11,806 bases of DNA, from positions 16,676-28,481 of the forward strand of contig MGUT01000014.1 in the NCBI GenBank assembly GCA_001800095.1, written 5' to 3'. Under the pieces are notes generated by a model. The model was not told the DNA's origin and did not search any database. It saw only the letters and a program-made list of their open reading frames with translations. Shown one piece after another: positions 6,244-11,806 of the stretch; the first letter of the stretch is position 1; the number at the start of each line of letters is the position of its first letter. The position numbers were made by a program, and so were the translations under genes. This DNA comes from Elusimicrobia bacterium RIFCSPLOWO2_01_FULL_64_13. GTDB lineage: Bacteria; Elusimicrobiota; Elusimicrobia; 2-02-FULL-39-32.

Positions 6244-7340
6244 TACCGCGCCTCCACGGCCAGCTCGCGGTAGAGCACGTCGATCTGGAAGGCGATCTTC
6301 CTGGAATCGAAGAGGGAGAGCGCGGTGTTGCGCCCCCAATCGGCGAGCGAGGCGGACAGGGACTTGTTCCTGAAGGCGTTATGGATGTCCCCGGCCAGGT
6401 GCTTTTGGCCCTTGAAGAGGTCCCATTCCCCGCAGTCCCCGAAATTGGAGTCGAAGGCCTTGTCGAAGCCGGAGGGAGTGACGAGCCCCGGAGCGGAGGA
6501 CTCCCCGATCGCGATCACGGGCCTGCCGCAGGACATGGCTTCAAGCGCCACGCGGCCGGAACCGATGACGGCCGTGGCGTTGCGGTAAAGGCCCGGCAGG
6601 TCGTCCTCGCGGTCGAGGAGCGTGACCGCGTGCCTGCCGCATCCGCGGTTCAATTCCTCCGCCAGTCTCCGGTCCTGCTCCCCGGGAGAGGTCCCGAATA
6701 TCGTGATGGAGACCTCCGCCATTTTTCCCAGGACTTCCGGAAAGACCGACCGCATGAGGTGGCGCGCCGCCTCGCCTTTTTGTCCCGTGAACCGTCCCAC
6801 CATGAGCAGGGTCGGCTCCGCGCCGGGCCGCGGCCGGCCGGGGCTGAACGCCTGCGTATCGATGCCGTTGGGGATCATGCGGATGCCGGCCTCGGGACGC
6901 CCGATCTCCTCCACCAGATACCGCTTCAGGGCCGGGCAGACGGCTATGGTCCTCTCTCCCAGGCAGGGAAGCCGGCGGAAGGCGAAATGGTTGCGCCAGC
7001 GGCCGTGGACCGTGACCACGAGGGGCACCCTGCGGGACCGGAGGGACCGGGCCGCGGCCGCGCTGACCAGGTTGGCCGCCCGGGAGTGGGCGTGGATCAG
7101 GTCCACCCCCTCCCGCTCGATGATCTCGCGCAGGGAAAGGATGTTGCGCGCCCGCCCCAGGAGACTCTCGTTGCCTTGGTGGATGGGCAGGGGGATGTAT
7201 TTGAAACCGCCGGAGGAGCGGAGGGTGTCGGACACGAAGATGAGGGAGTGCCCCAGCTCTTTCAAGGCCGAGGCCAGGGACAGGGCGTAGGTCTCGGCCC
7301 CGGTGACCGTGGTCTGCGACAGGACGAAGAGAACGTTCAT
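6243..7340 (-). CDS. GT4-type glycosyltransferase
   Basis: The 365-residue protein has the two-domain GT-B layout. The N-terminal half carries TGAETYALSLASALKELGH (13-31), HAHSR (83-87) and TVHGRWRNH. The C-terminal half carries IPNGID (156-161), VGRFTGQKGE (181-190) and GSGRVALEAMSCGRPVIA (260-277). GT4 enzymes transfer a sugar from a nucleotide-sugar donor with retention, often to a growing lipid-linked glycan at the cytoplasmic membrane face. In the usual E-x7-E motif the second Glu (267) is kept, but the first position is Ile259 in a GxGR variant, which occurs in a GT4 subgroup. Donor and acceptor cannot be named. It follows hisG by 35 bases and overlaps the deacetylase gene by one base, so these probably form one transcript from the hisG promoter. 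An AGGGG site lies 9 bases before the ATG. Confidence 0.88.
   Translation of the reverse strand: MNVLFVLSQTTVTGAETYALSLASALKELGHSLIFVSDTLRSSGGFKYIPLPIHQGNESLLGRARNILSLREIIEREGVDLIHAHSRAANLVSAAAARSLRSRRVPLVVTVHGRWRNHFAFRRLPCLGERTIAVCPALKRYLVEEIGRPEAGIRMIPNGIDTQAFSPGRPRPGAEPTLLMVGRFTGQKGEAARHLMRSVFPEVLGKMAEVSITIFGTSPGEQDRRLAEELNRGCGRHAVTLLDREDDLPGLYRNATAVIGSGRVALEAMSCGRPVIAIGESSAPGLVTPSGFDKAFDSNFGDCGEWDLFKGQKHLAGDIHNAFRNKSLSASLADWGRNTALSLFDSRKIAFQIDVLYRELAVEAR
6251..6255 (-). promoter_or_regulatory. Ribosome binding site that sets the start of the deacetylase gene
   Basis: On the minus strand GGAGG (6255 to 6251) stands 7 bases before ATG 6243, inside the last codons of the glycosyltransferase gene. 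It decides for this start over the upstream in-frame one and suggests coupled translation. Confidence 0.6.
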
Positions 7341-7375
7341 GAAAGAGAACCCCTGTCTTCGGGGCCGGGCGGCTC

Positions 7376-8248
7376 TTAGGGAATGACTTTATTGAGAGGG
7401 TATTCGATGATTCCCTGGGCCCCGGCGCGTTTGAGCTCGGGCAGGATCTTTTTGACGGTCTTCTCCTCGAGGATGACCTCGATGGCGATCCACCCGGGCA
7501 GGGTCAGGCGCGAGATGGTCGGCTTCTTCAAAGCGGGCAGGATGGACATGATCCCGGAAAGGTCCTTCTCCTCCAGGTTCATCTTCAGGCCGACCATGCC
7601 CTCGGCCTCGAGGGCGCCCTTGAGCAGGATGGCGATGTTCTCGATCTTCCTTTTCTTCCAGGGATCCCGCAGAGCGGCGTCGTTGGCGATGAAGCGGGTG
7701 GAGGAGGACAGGACCTCGTCCACGATCTTCAAGTGGTTGGCCCGGAGACTCGAACCGGTCTCGGTCAGCTCCACGATGGCGTCCACGAGGGTGCCGGCCT
7801 TGGCCTCGGTGGCTCCCCAGGAAAATTCCACTTTGGCCTTGACCTTGTTCCGGGCGAGGTACTTTTTCACCATGTTCACGGCTTCGGTGGCGATCTTCTT
7901 CCCCCGGAGGTCCTTGACCGACCTGATCTTCGAGTTCTCCGGGACGGCCAGGACCCAGCGCACGGGCCGGAAACCGGATTTCGCGTAGACGAGCTCGCAG
8001 ACCTCGCGGACCCTGGCGTTCGTCTCCACGATCCAGTCGTAGCCCGTGAGCCCGGCGTCGAACGTGCCTTCCTCCACGTACGGGGCCATCTCCTGGGAGC
8101 GCACCATCATGATGTCCAGCTCTTCGTCGTCGCTCGCGGGGAAATAGGACCTTTCCGTCGAGCGGATGCGGATGCCCGCCTTGCGGAAAAGCTCGATGGT
8201 GGATTCCTGAAGGCTCCCTTTCGGAAGCCCCAGCTTCAATCTGTTCAT
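7376..8248 (-). CDS. hisG: ATP phosphoribosyltransferase, long form
   Basis: HisG joins ATP and PRPP to form phosphoribosyl-ATP, the first and feedback-controlled step of histidine synthesis in the cytoplasm. The 290-residue length is that of the long form, with two periplasmic-binding-like catalytic lobes (LKLGLPKGSLQ at 4-14, GLTGYDWIVE at 66-75, the PRPP loop DAIVELTETGSSLRANHLKI at 156-175). A C-terminal ACT-like regulatory domain follows (about 212-288), so it should bind histidine itself and not need HisZ. The ATG is fixed by the N-terminal strand, which begins at residue 4. No other histidine genes lie in the window. It is instead the first gene of a probable operon with a glycosyltransferase and a deacetylase. 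Its promoter abuts the start codon, see the promoter entry. Confidence 0.95.
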   Translation of the reverse strand: MNRLKLGLPKGSLQESTIELFRKAGIRIRSTERSYFPASDDEELDIMMVRSQEMAPYVEEGTFDAGLTGYDWIVETNARVREVCELVYAKSGFRPVRWVLAVPENSKIRSVKDLRGKKIATEAVNMVKKYLARNKVKAKVEFSWGATEAKAGTLVDAIVELTETGSSLRANHLKIVDEVLSSSTRFIANDAALRDPWKKRKIENIAILLKGALEAEGMVGLKMNLEEKDLSGIMSILPALKKPTISRLTLPGWIAIEVILEEKTVKKILPELKRAGAQGIIEYPLNKVIP

Positions 8249-8256
8249 GGGAACCT

Positions 8257-8285
8257 ATTTTACTATCTAAGGATTCTTAAGTCAA
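8257..8285 (-). promoter_or_regulatory. Strong sigma70-type promoter of hisG; leaderless mRNA predicted
   Basis: On the minus strand a -35 box TTGACT (8285 to 8280) and a -10 box TAAAAT (8262 to 8257) are separated by exactly 17 bases. Each has one mismatch to consensus. Only 8 bases separate the -10 box from the ATG, so transcription should begin about 0-3 bases before the start codon. No terminator for the upstream TPR gene is seen in the 58-base gap. Confidence 0.75.
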
Positions 8286-8306
8286 TTTTGAAGACGGAGG
8301 GGTGGC

Positions 8307-9731
8307 TTAGCGGTTGAAAAAGGCCTTCAGCATGATCTTCTTCATGCTGGGATGGTCGGGATTGAGCTTGAGGACCTTCTGCCATTCCTGGAACGCCTTG
8401 GGGAAATCGCCTTCGGCATAGGCGAGGAGCCCCTCCCGGTAGTGAAGGTTCACGTCCCTGGACTGGTCTTCGACGACCCTTTCCAGCAGGCGCCCGGCCT
8501 CGAAGTCCGTGGGATGGGACCGGATGTAGTCCGTGAGGATCCTGATCGAGTTGGGATAATCCTTGATGGCGGCCAGGCGCCCGGCCTCGATGAATTCCGG
8601 CGGTTCCTTCCGGGGTTCGGGCGCTTCGGAGGGCTTCGCCTCCGGGGGCGGAACGGGCGGCTCGGGTGACGGCTCCGGTTCCTTGGGAAGACTCGCCACG
8701 ACGGGGGGTGGCGCCGAAGGTTCCGGTTCGGCCGCGACCACGGGTTTCGGCTGCGCGGGCGGCCCGGGTGACGGCTCCGGTTCCGGTTCAGGCGCCGGCG
8801 CCGCCTCTTCGGGAATCTCTTTGACAGGGGCGGGCGGCGGCATCACCGCAACCGGCGTCTCCTGCTCAACGATGACGGCGGACGGCTTGGGGAGAGGCGC
8901 GGCCGGAACCGGTTCTTTTATCACGGCCTCTTCGGGAGGAACGGCGACCGCCATGGGAAGAGGCAAGGAAGCCATTTCCTTCATGGGCGCCGCCGGCTTC
9001 TTTTCCTCGGGGGCCGGGACGGGTTCAGGCAAGGGCTCGGGCTCCTTCGGCAACGCGGCCATTTCCTCTTTCGGCGCGGGCGGTTCCGGTTTTTTCCCGC
9101 CCTGGGCGATCATCGTCCGGGTCTGCTCCAAGACCAGTTCGATCTCCTGATTCAGGGGGTCGAGTTTCCGGGCTTCCTCCCAAATTCTGACGGAATCCTC
9201 ATAGTCCCCTTTCGAGTAGGAGAGGGTCCCCTGGTCGGCGTGCCATTGGAAGGACCCTTCCGGTTCGCCTTTGATCCGGTCCTGGATCTTGTCCGCCAGC
9301 TTGCCGAGCATCCTGCGCGCCTTGTCCTGGGCGGGATTTTTCTCGATGAGGGACCGCAGCACGGTGACGGCCAGGATGTCCTGCCCGGCGCGGAGATGCT
9401 GCCCGGCCTTGTCGAGCTCTTCCGATTCGATCTTCTTGTAATCGGGGATCTGGCTCTCCAGCTTTTCCCGGGCCAGCCGCAGCGACTTCCGCGCCACGGG
9501 GTCCTTGGGATTGATGTCGAGCGCCTTCTGGAAACATTCCGCGGCCTTGGCGTAATCCTGCTCGTTCACGAAATAGGAGAGGCCCTGGTCGAGCAGGGTT
9601 TGATAGAGTTTGGCCGGGTCGGATTGATCCGCCGGGCCGGAATCGAAGTCCTCCGCGGACGCCGGTCCCGCGACGGAAAGGATGAAACAGAAAAGAAGGA
9701 AGGGAAACTTAGCCTTTCTGGCTAAGGACAT
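8307..9731 (-). CDS. Secreted TPR protein with a long Pro/Glu-rich linker
   Basis: The 474-residue protein has a signal peptide ending at about ASA (residue 26). N-terminal tetratricopeptide repeats follow (about 44-77, 107-140 and 165-196, e.g. QDYAKAAECFQKALDINP). A Pro/Glu/Ala-rich linker occupies about 210-378, and more TPR units close the protein (about 380-412 and 428-461, GDFPKAFQEWQKVLKLNP). TPR arrays bind other proteins, and the extended linker could span periplasmic space or peptidoglycan. No enzyme motif is present. The linker contains in-frame duplicated segments. The ATG lies 23 bases inside the end of the response regulator gene, which implies cotranscription with the receiver genes upstream. 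I cannot assign a more exact function; a scaffold role in the periplasm or on the outer membrane is inferred. Confidence 0.8.
   Translation of the reverse strand: MSLARKAKFPFLLFCFILSVAGPASAEDFDSGPADQSDPAKLYQTLLDQGLSYFVNEQDYAKAAECFQKALDINPKDPVARKSLRLAREKLESQIPDYKKIESEELDKAGQHLRAGQDILAVTVLRSLIEKNPAQDKARRMLGKLADKIQDRIKGEPEGSFQWHADQGTLSYSKGDYEDSVRIWEEARKLDPLNQEIELVLEQTRTMIAQGGKKPEPPAPKEEMAALPKEPEPLPEPVPAPEEKKPAAPMKEMASLPLPMAVAVPPEEAVIKEPVPAAPLPKPSAVIVEQETPVAVMPPPAPVKEIPEEAAPAPEPEPEPSPGPPAQPKPVVAAEPEPSAPPPVVASLPKEPEPSPEPPVPPPEAKPSEAPEPRKEPPEFIEAGRLAAIKDYPNSIRILTDYIRSHPTDFEAGRLLERVVEDQSRDVNLHYREGLLAYAEGDFPKAFQEWQKVLKLNPDHPSMKKIMLKAFFNR
8663..8784 (-). repeat. In-frame direct repeat in the Pro/Glu-rich linker
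   Basis: The 20-base word cgggtgacggctccggttcc occurs at 8663-8682 and again at 8765-8784, 102 bases (34 codons) apart and in the same frame. Both copies encode EPEPSP. This indicates expansion of the linker by duplication of about 100 bases, with divergence of the sequence in between. Confidence 0.7.
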
Positions 9732-10086
9732 CTTGGACGTTCTGGACGACGGTCTCGGGCAGGCAGGGTTTGATGAGGTAACGCTTCACTCCGTACGTCT
9801 TGCTCTGGCGGATGTCCTCCGGCTGGGTGTAGGAGGAAAGGATGACGATGGGCAGGTCCTTGGTGGACTCCTGTTTTCGCAGGGCCTGGCAGACCTCCCA
9901 GCCGCTCAAGACCGGCATGGTGATGTCCAAGAGGACCAGTTCAGGCCGTCCCGCTTTGATCCGGTCGAGGGCCTCCTGGCCGTTGAAGGCCTGTTCGGCC
10001 TCGAACCCGGCCATCTCCAGCCGCAGCCGGATCAGGAGCGACCATTCCTTGTCATCGTCCACCACCAGGATCTTCTTTCTGGCCAT
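9709..10086 (-). CDS. Single-domain CheY-like response regulator
   Basis: The 125-residue protein is one receiver domain and nothing else. It has the acidic pair in VVDDD (10-12), the phosphoacceptor Asp54 in LLDITMP, Ser84 in LSSY, Tyr103 and Lys106 in LIKP. All the residues needed for phosphorylation are thus present. Such proteins pass a phosphoryl signal from a histidine kinase to a binding partner. No kinase is encoded in the window. The chosen ATG gives the normal receiver N-terminus (MARKKILVVDDD). An in-frame TTG at 10101 with a GAGGG site 5 bases before it is a possible alternative that would overlap the end of the HEAT gene. The gene lies 4 bases after the HEAT gene and overlaps the TPR gene by 23 bases, so the partner may be one of those two proteins. 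Confidence 0.88.
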   Translation of the reverse strand: MARKKILVVDDDKEWSLLIRLRLEMAGFEAEQAFNGQEALDRIKAGRPELVLLDITMPVLSGWEVCQALRKQESTKDLPIVILSSYTQPEDIRQSKTYGVKRYLIKPCLPETVVQNVQDVLSQKG

Positions 10087-10090
10087 GGGA

Positions 10091-11389
10091 CTATTGTACA
10101 ATCCATCCCTCGGTCTCCGCAACCAGGGTGACCGTTTTATCGATCTCGTCTATGGTCTCCCGGGGCAGGTTCTCGCGCATCAAGGCCCGCAGCGAGGACA
10201 TGGCCTGGCGCTTGACCGAGTGGTCTTCTTCCTTCTTGATGGATTGGATGAGGATCTCCGCCGACTTCCGCGTGGCGATGCCTCCGAGGAGGCGCGCGGC
10301 CAGGGCGCGGGAATCGGCGTCGGAGCCGGAGATCATCTCCTGGATGCGCCGGTAGGCCTCGTCCGGATTGTATTTGAGGAGCACCTGGATGGTGCGGGCG
10401 CGCACTTCCGGATTGGAGTCCTCCAGGAGGATCTTGATGGCGTCCGGGGTCCAGGGAGTGCTCTCCCCTCCGTCCTTGACGATCTCCGCGTCGATGATGT
10501 CGATCTGGCGCAGCTTGGCCGCGGTGTTCGTCTCGATCGCGAGCCGCTGGTACAGCGCGCTCCCGGCGATCTGCTGCTGGGTCTTCAGGCTCTCCTGGAT
10601 CCGGTCCAGGACCTTTTCCGACTTTTCCTCGATGAGGCCGAAGAACCGCTCCCCCTGTTCGCGCAGGAGCCGTTCCCGGCGCGCGGCGATCTTATGCACG
10701 AGCCAGAATATGGCGGAGACCGCCGCCATCACCAGCGCGAACCCGCCCAGAACGGTCCAGAAGGAGATCTTGCGGGTGAACTTCACAAGATCCAGGAGGA
10801 CCGAATCCCTTTTTTCCATTGACCGGAGGATGCCGGCCTTCTCCTCGGAGGCGTTCTTGACTATCTCCCCGAGAGTTCCCTGGGTCTTTTCCAGAATCTG
10901 CGCCTGGCCGGCCACGACCTTCTCCAGCATCCTGCCGAAAGCATCGGGATCGGGGAAGGCCTGGGCTGCCGGCCTCGCGGGTCCGGCCGTCCCGCTGAAG
11001 CGGGAGCGCTTCACCTTTTCGTACATGCCGTTGACGGCGGCCACATCCGGGGTCACCTCCATGGCGCGGGAAAGGCGCTTATAGGAGGCCTCTTCGTCTC
11101 CCAGGAGATAGGCCTCCACCGAGGACGCGACCAGGACCTCCGTGAGCAGACCGCGCGCTTGAGGGTCTTGCGGGTGTTCCGCCAGATAGGTTTCCAGAAG
11201 CGCCGACGCTTCGTCCGGACGGCCGGCGTCGTAGGCGGCCCTGGCGGCCGCGAGATGGGACGCGGCCTGGCGCGCGAGACGGGATTTCTCGTCCGGATTG
11301 GCCTGGGCGTGGATGGACTGGAAAGGCTCGGAATGGGCCAGCGCCGGCAGGAGGGCGAGGAAAAGGTATAGAAGGCAGGGTTTGGCCAA
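10091..11389 (-). CDS. Membrane protein with periplasmic TPR-like part and cytoplasmic HEAT repeats
   Basis: The 432-residue protein starts at TTG 11389, two bases after the preceding stop. The TTG gives a good signal peptide (to about HS at residue 20), and no later Met would keep it. Order of parts: TPR-like helices (about 38-128), a Pro/Ala linker, a helical, probably coiled-coil segment (about 148-205), one transmembrane helix (about 209-231), a charged helix rich in Arg/Glu (about 233-275), and HEAT-type helical repeats (about 314-405, with LLEDSNPEVRARTIQVLLKY and the following units). The basic stretch HKIAARRER after the membrane helix suggests the C-terminus is cytoplasmic. Both TPR and HEAT bind proteins, so this is probably a transmembrane scaffold linking the periplasm to the CheY-like regulator encoded 4 bases downstream. 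No known named family is recognised. Confidence 0.75.
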   Translation of the reverse strand: MAKPCLLYLFLALLPALAHSEPFQSIHAQANPDEKSRLARQAASHLAAARAAYDAGRPDEASALLETYLAEHPQDPQARGLLTEVLVASSVEAYLLGDEEASYKRLSRAMEVTPDVAAVNGMYEKVKRSRFSGTAGPARPAAQAFPDPDAFGRMLEKVVAGQAQILEKTQGTLGEIVKNASEEKAGILRSMEKRDSVLLDLVKFTRKISFWTVLGGFALVMAAVSAIFWLVHKIAARRERLLREQGERFFGLIEEKSEKVLDRIQESLKTQQQIAGSALYQRLAIETNTAAKLRQIDIIDAEIVKDGGESTPWTPDAIKILLEDSNPEVRARTIQVLLKYNPDEAYRRIQEMISGSDADSRALAARLLGGIATRKSAEILIQSIKKEEDHSVKRQAMSSLRALMRENLPRETIDEIDKTVTLVAETEGWIVQ

Positions 11390-11391
11390 GA

Positions 11392-11806
11392 TCAGTTCAA
11401 GCCCCTGGAGAGAAAAACGTACTGGACCGACGAGACAAGTTCCTGGATGGAAAAGGGCTTGCTTAGGAATGATTTGACGGCGGTCTGCATGTCCTGGGTG
11501 AATATATGCTGGCTGGCCGGGTTGGACACGATCAGGACCAGAGGGATGGAGCTGGTCCGGGGGTCCTTCGCCAGTTCGCGCACCACGGAATAGCCGTCCA
11601 GCCCGCTCAAGGTGATGTTCATGACGATGATGTCGGGGATGTCCCTGCGCACCGATTCGAACAGTTCGGCGCTGTTCTGGGCGCCGAGGACGATGTACCC
11701 TTCTTCGATGAGCGCCTTTTGCAGAACCTGGTGGGTCTCCATGTTGCTTTCCGCCAGGAGGATCTTCTTCGGAGATTCGGCGGCCGCGTCCGGCCGGCGC
11801 CCGGCC
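11392..11806 (-). CDS. Degenerate receiver domain, C-terminal part of a larger protein (partial)
   Basis: The frame runs to the right edge of the window. An ATG at 11742 exists, but the receiver's first strand (KKILLAESN) lies upstream of it, so translation must begin further out. At least 138 residues are visible: a Pro/Ala-rich stretch, probably a linker from another domain, then one receiver domain. The fold is recognisable (EEGYIVLGAQNSAELFESV, DIIVMNITLSGLDGYSVV, FLSKPF), and Ser and the conserved Lys are present. The phosphoacceptor Asp, however, is Asn (codon AAC at 11619-11617), and the acidic pair of the first strand is Glu-Ser. It should not be phosphorylated and probably serves as a protein-binding module. 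The stop is two bases before the HEAT gene start. Upstream domain unknown. Confidence 0.8.
   Translation of the reverse strand, partial: AGRRPDAAAESPKKILLAESNMETHQVLQKALIEEGYIVLGAQNSAELFESVRRDIPDIIVMNITLSGLDGYSVVRELAKDPRTSSIPLVLIVSNPASQHIFTQDMQTAVKSFLSKPFSIQELVSSVQYVFLSRGLN

Noticed and set aside
5410..6273. Long plus-strand open frame opposite the deacetylase gene
   Set aside because: Shadow frame of GC-rich coding sequence; the minus strand encodes complete CE4 motifs, and the plus translation is Arg/Pro/Gly-rich without a recognisable domain.
7341..7375. Hairpin CCCC/GGGG between hisG and the glycosyltransferase as a terminator
   Set aside because: The stem is only about four pairs and no T run follows on the minus strand; the genes are close enough to be cotranscribed.
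6381..7379. Long plus-strand open frame of about 330 codons opposite the glycosyltransferase
   Set aside because: The minus strand carries clear GT4 motifs throughout; the opposite translation shows only low-complexity composition typical of antisense frames in GC-rich genes.
8563..9150. Gly/Ser-rich plus-strand open frame resembling a PE-PGRS-like or surface protein
   Set aside because: It is the exact antisense of the Pro/Glu-rich linker of the TPR gene; Pro/Glu codons read backwards give Gly/Ser.
9842..10822. Plus-strand open frame opposite the receiver and HEAT genes
   Set aside because: It crosses two well-supported minus-strand genes and has no ribosome site, domain or promoter.
1..11806. 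tRNA, rRNA, CRISPR arrays, insertion sequences or attachment sites
   Set aside because: No cloverleaf, spaced short repeats, transposase or integrase motif or flanking inverted repeats were seen on either strand, and coding density leaves no gap above about 80 bases.

Overview
This is a GC-rich, gene-dense bacterial chromosome segment with no RNA genes, mobile elements or CRISPR arrays that I can see. Signal peptides, an outer-membrane beta-barrel ending in Phe, and an SLBB/AMIN periplasmic protein point to a diderm (Gram-negative-type) bacterium. The mix of an ExeA-like ATPase, SLBB protein, orphan receivers and TPR/HEAT proteins with Pro/Ala/Glu linkers would fit a lineage such as Elusimicrobiota, Omnitrophota or a deltaproteobacterial relative. 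The phylum is a low-confidence inference, because no rRNA or marker gene is present.

The window has two arms that converge at about 5.5 kb. On the plus strand, positions 1-4469 hold a tightly packed gene row: the 3' end of a coiled-coil protein, a membrane-anchored protein with a CBM48/AMPK-type glycogen-binding fold, a secreted AMIN-SLBB protein with a C-terminal hydrophobic helix, a flippase-like (LPG synthase TM/UPF0104) membrane protein, an ExeA-type AAA ATPase and an outer-membrane beta-barrel. Start and stop codons overlap or nearly touch (GTGA, ATGA, 1-base gap, 22-base gap). The products are predicted to sit in the cytoplasm, inner membrane, periplasm and outer membrane, so the row looks like a trans-envelope glycan or glycolipid handling module. 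That role is inferred; the individual families are recognisable. Then comes argF (ornithine carbamoyltransferase) with its own good sigma70-type promoter and a palindrome at the likely transcription start.

On the minus strand, read from right to left, positions 11806-8307 hold a four-gene signalling cassette. It consists of a degenerate receiver (phosphoacceptor Asp replaced by Asn, running off the window), a TPR/transmembrane/HEAT protein, an intact CheY-like single-domain receiver and a secreted TPR protein with a long Pro/Glu-rich linker. No kinase is visible in the window. Next is hisG (long-form ATP phosphoribosyltransferase), whose strong promoter lies so close to the ATG that the mRNA should be essentially leaderless. 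After it come a GT4 glycosyltransferase and a polysaccharide deacetylase coupled by TAATG. The last gene ends 11 bases inside argF on the opposite strand.

Taken together, the region combines envelope glycan functions (SLBB, flippase-like protein, ATPase, barrel, GT4, deacetylase), a kinase-less phosphorelay or scaffold cassette, and two amino-acid biosynthesis genes separated from their usual operons. The best candidates for something undescribed are the plus-strand trans-envelope row and the pseudo-receiver/HEAT/CheY/TPR cassette.
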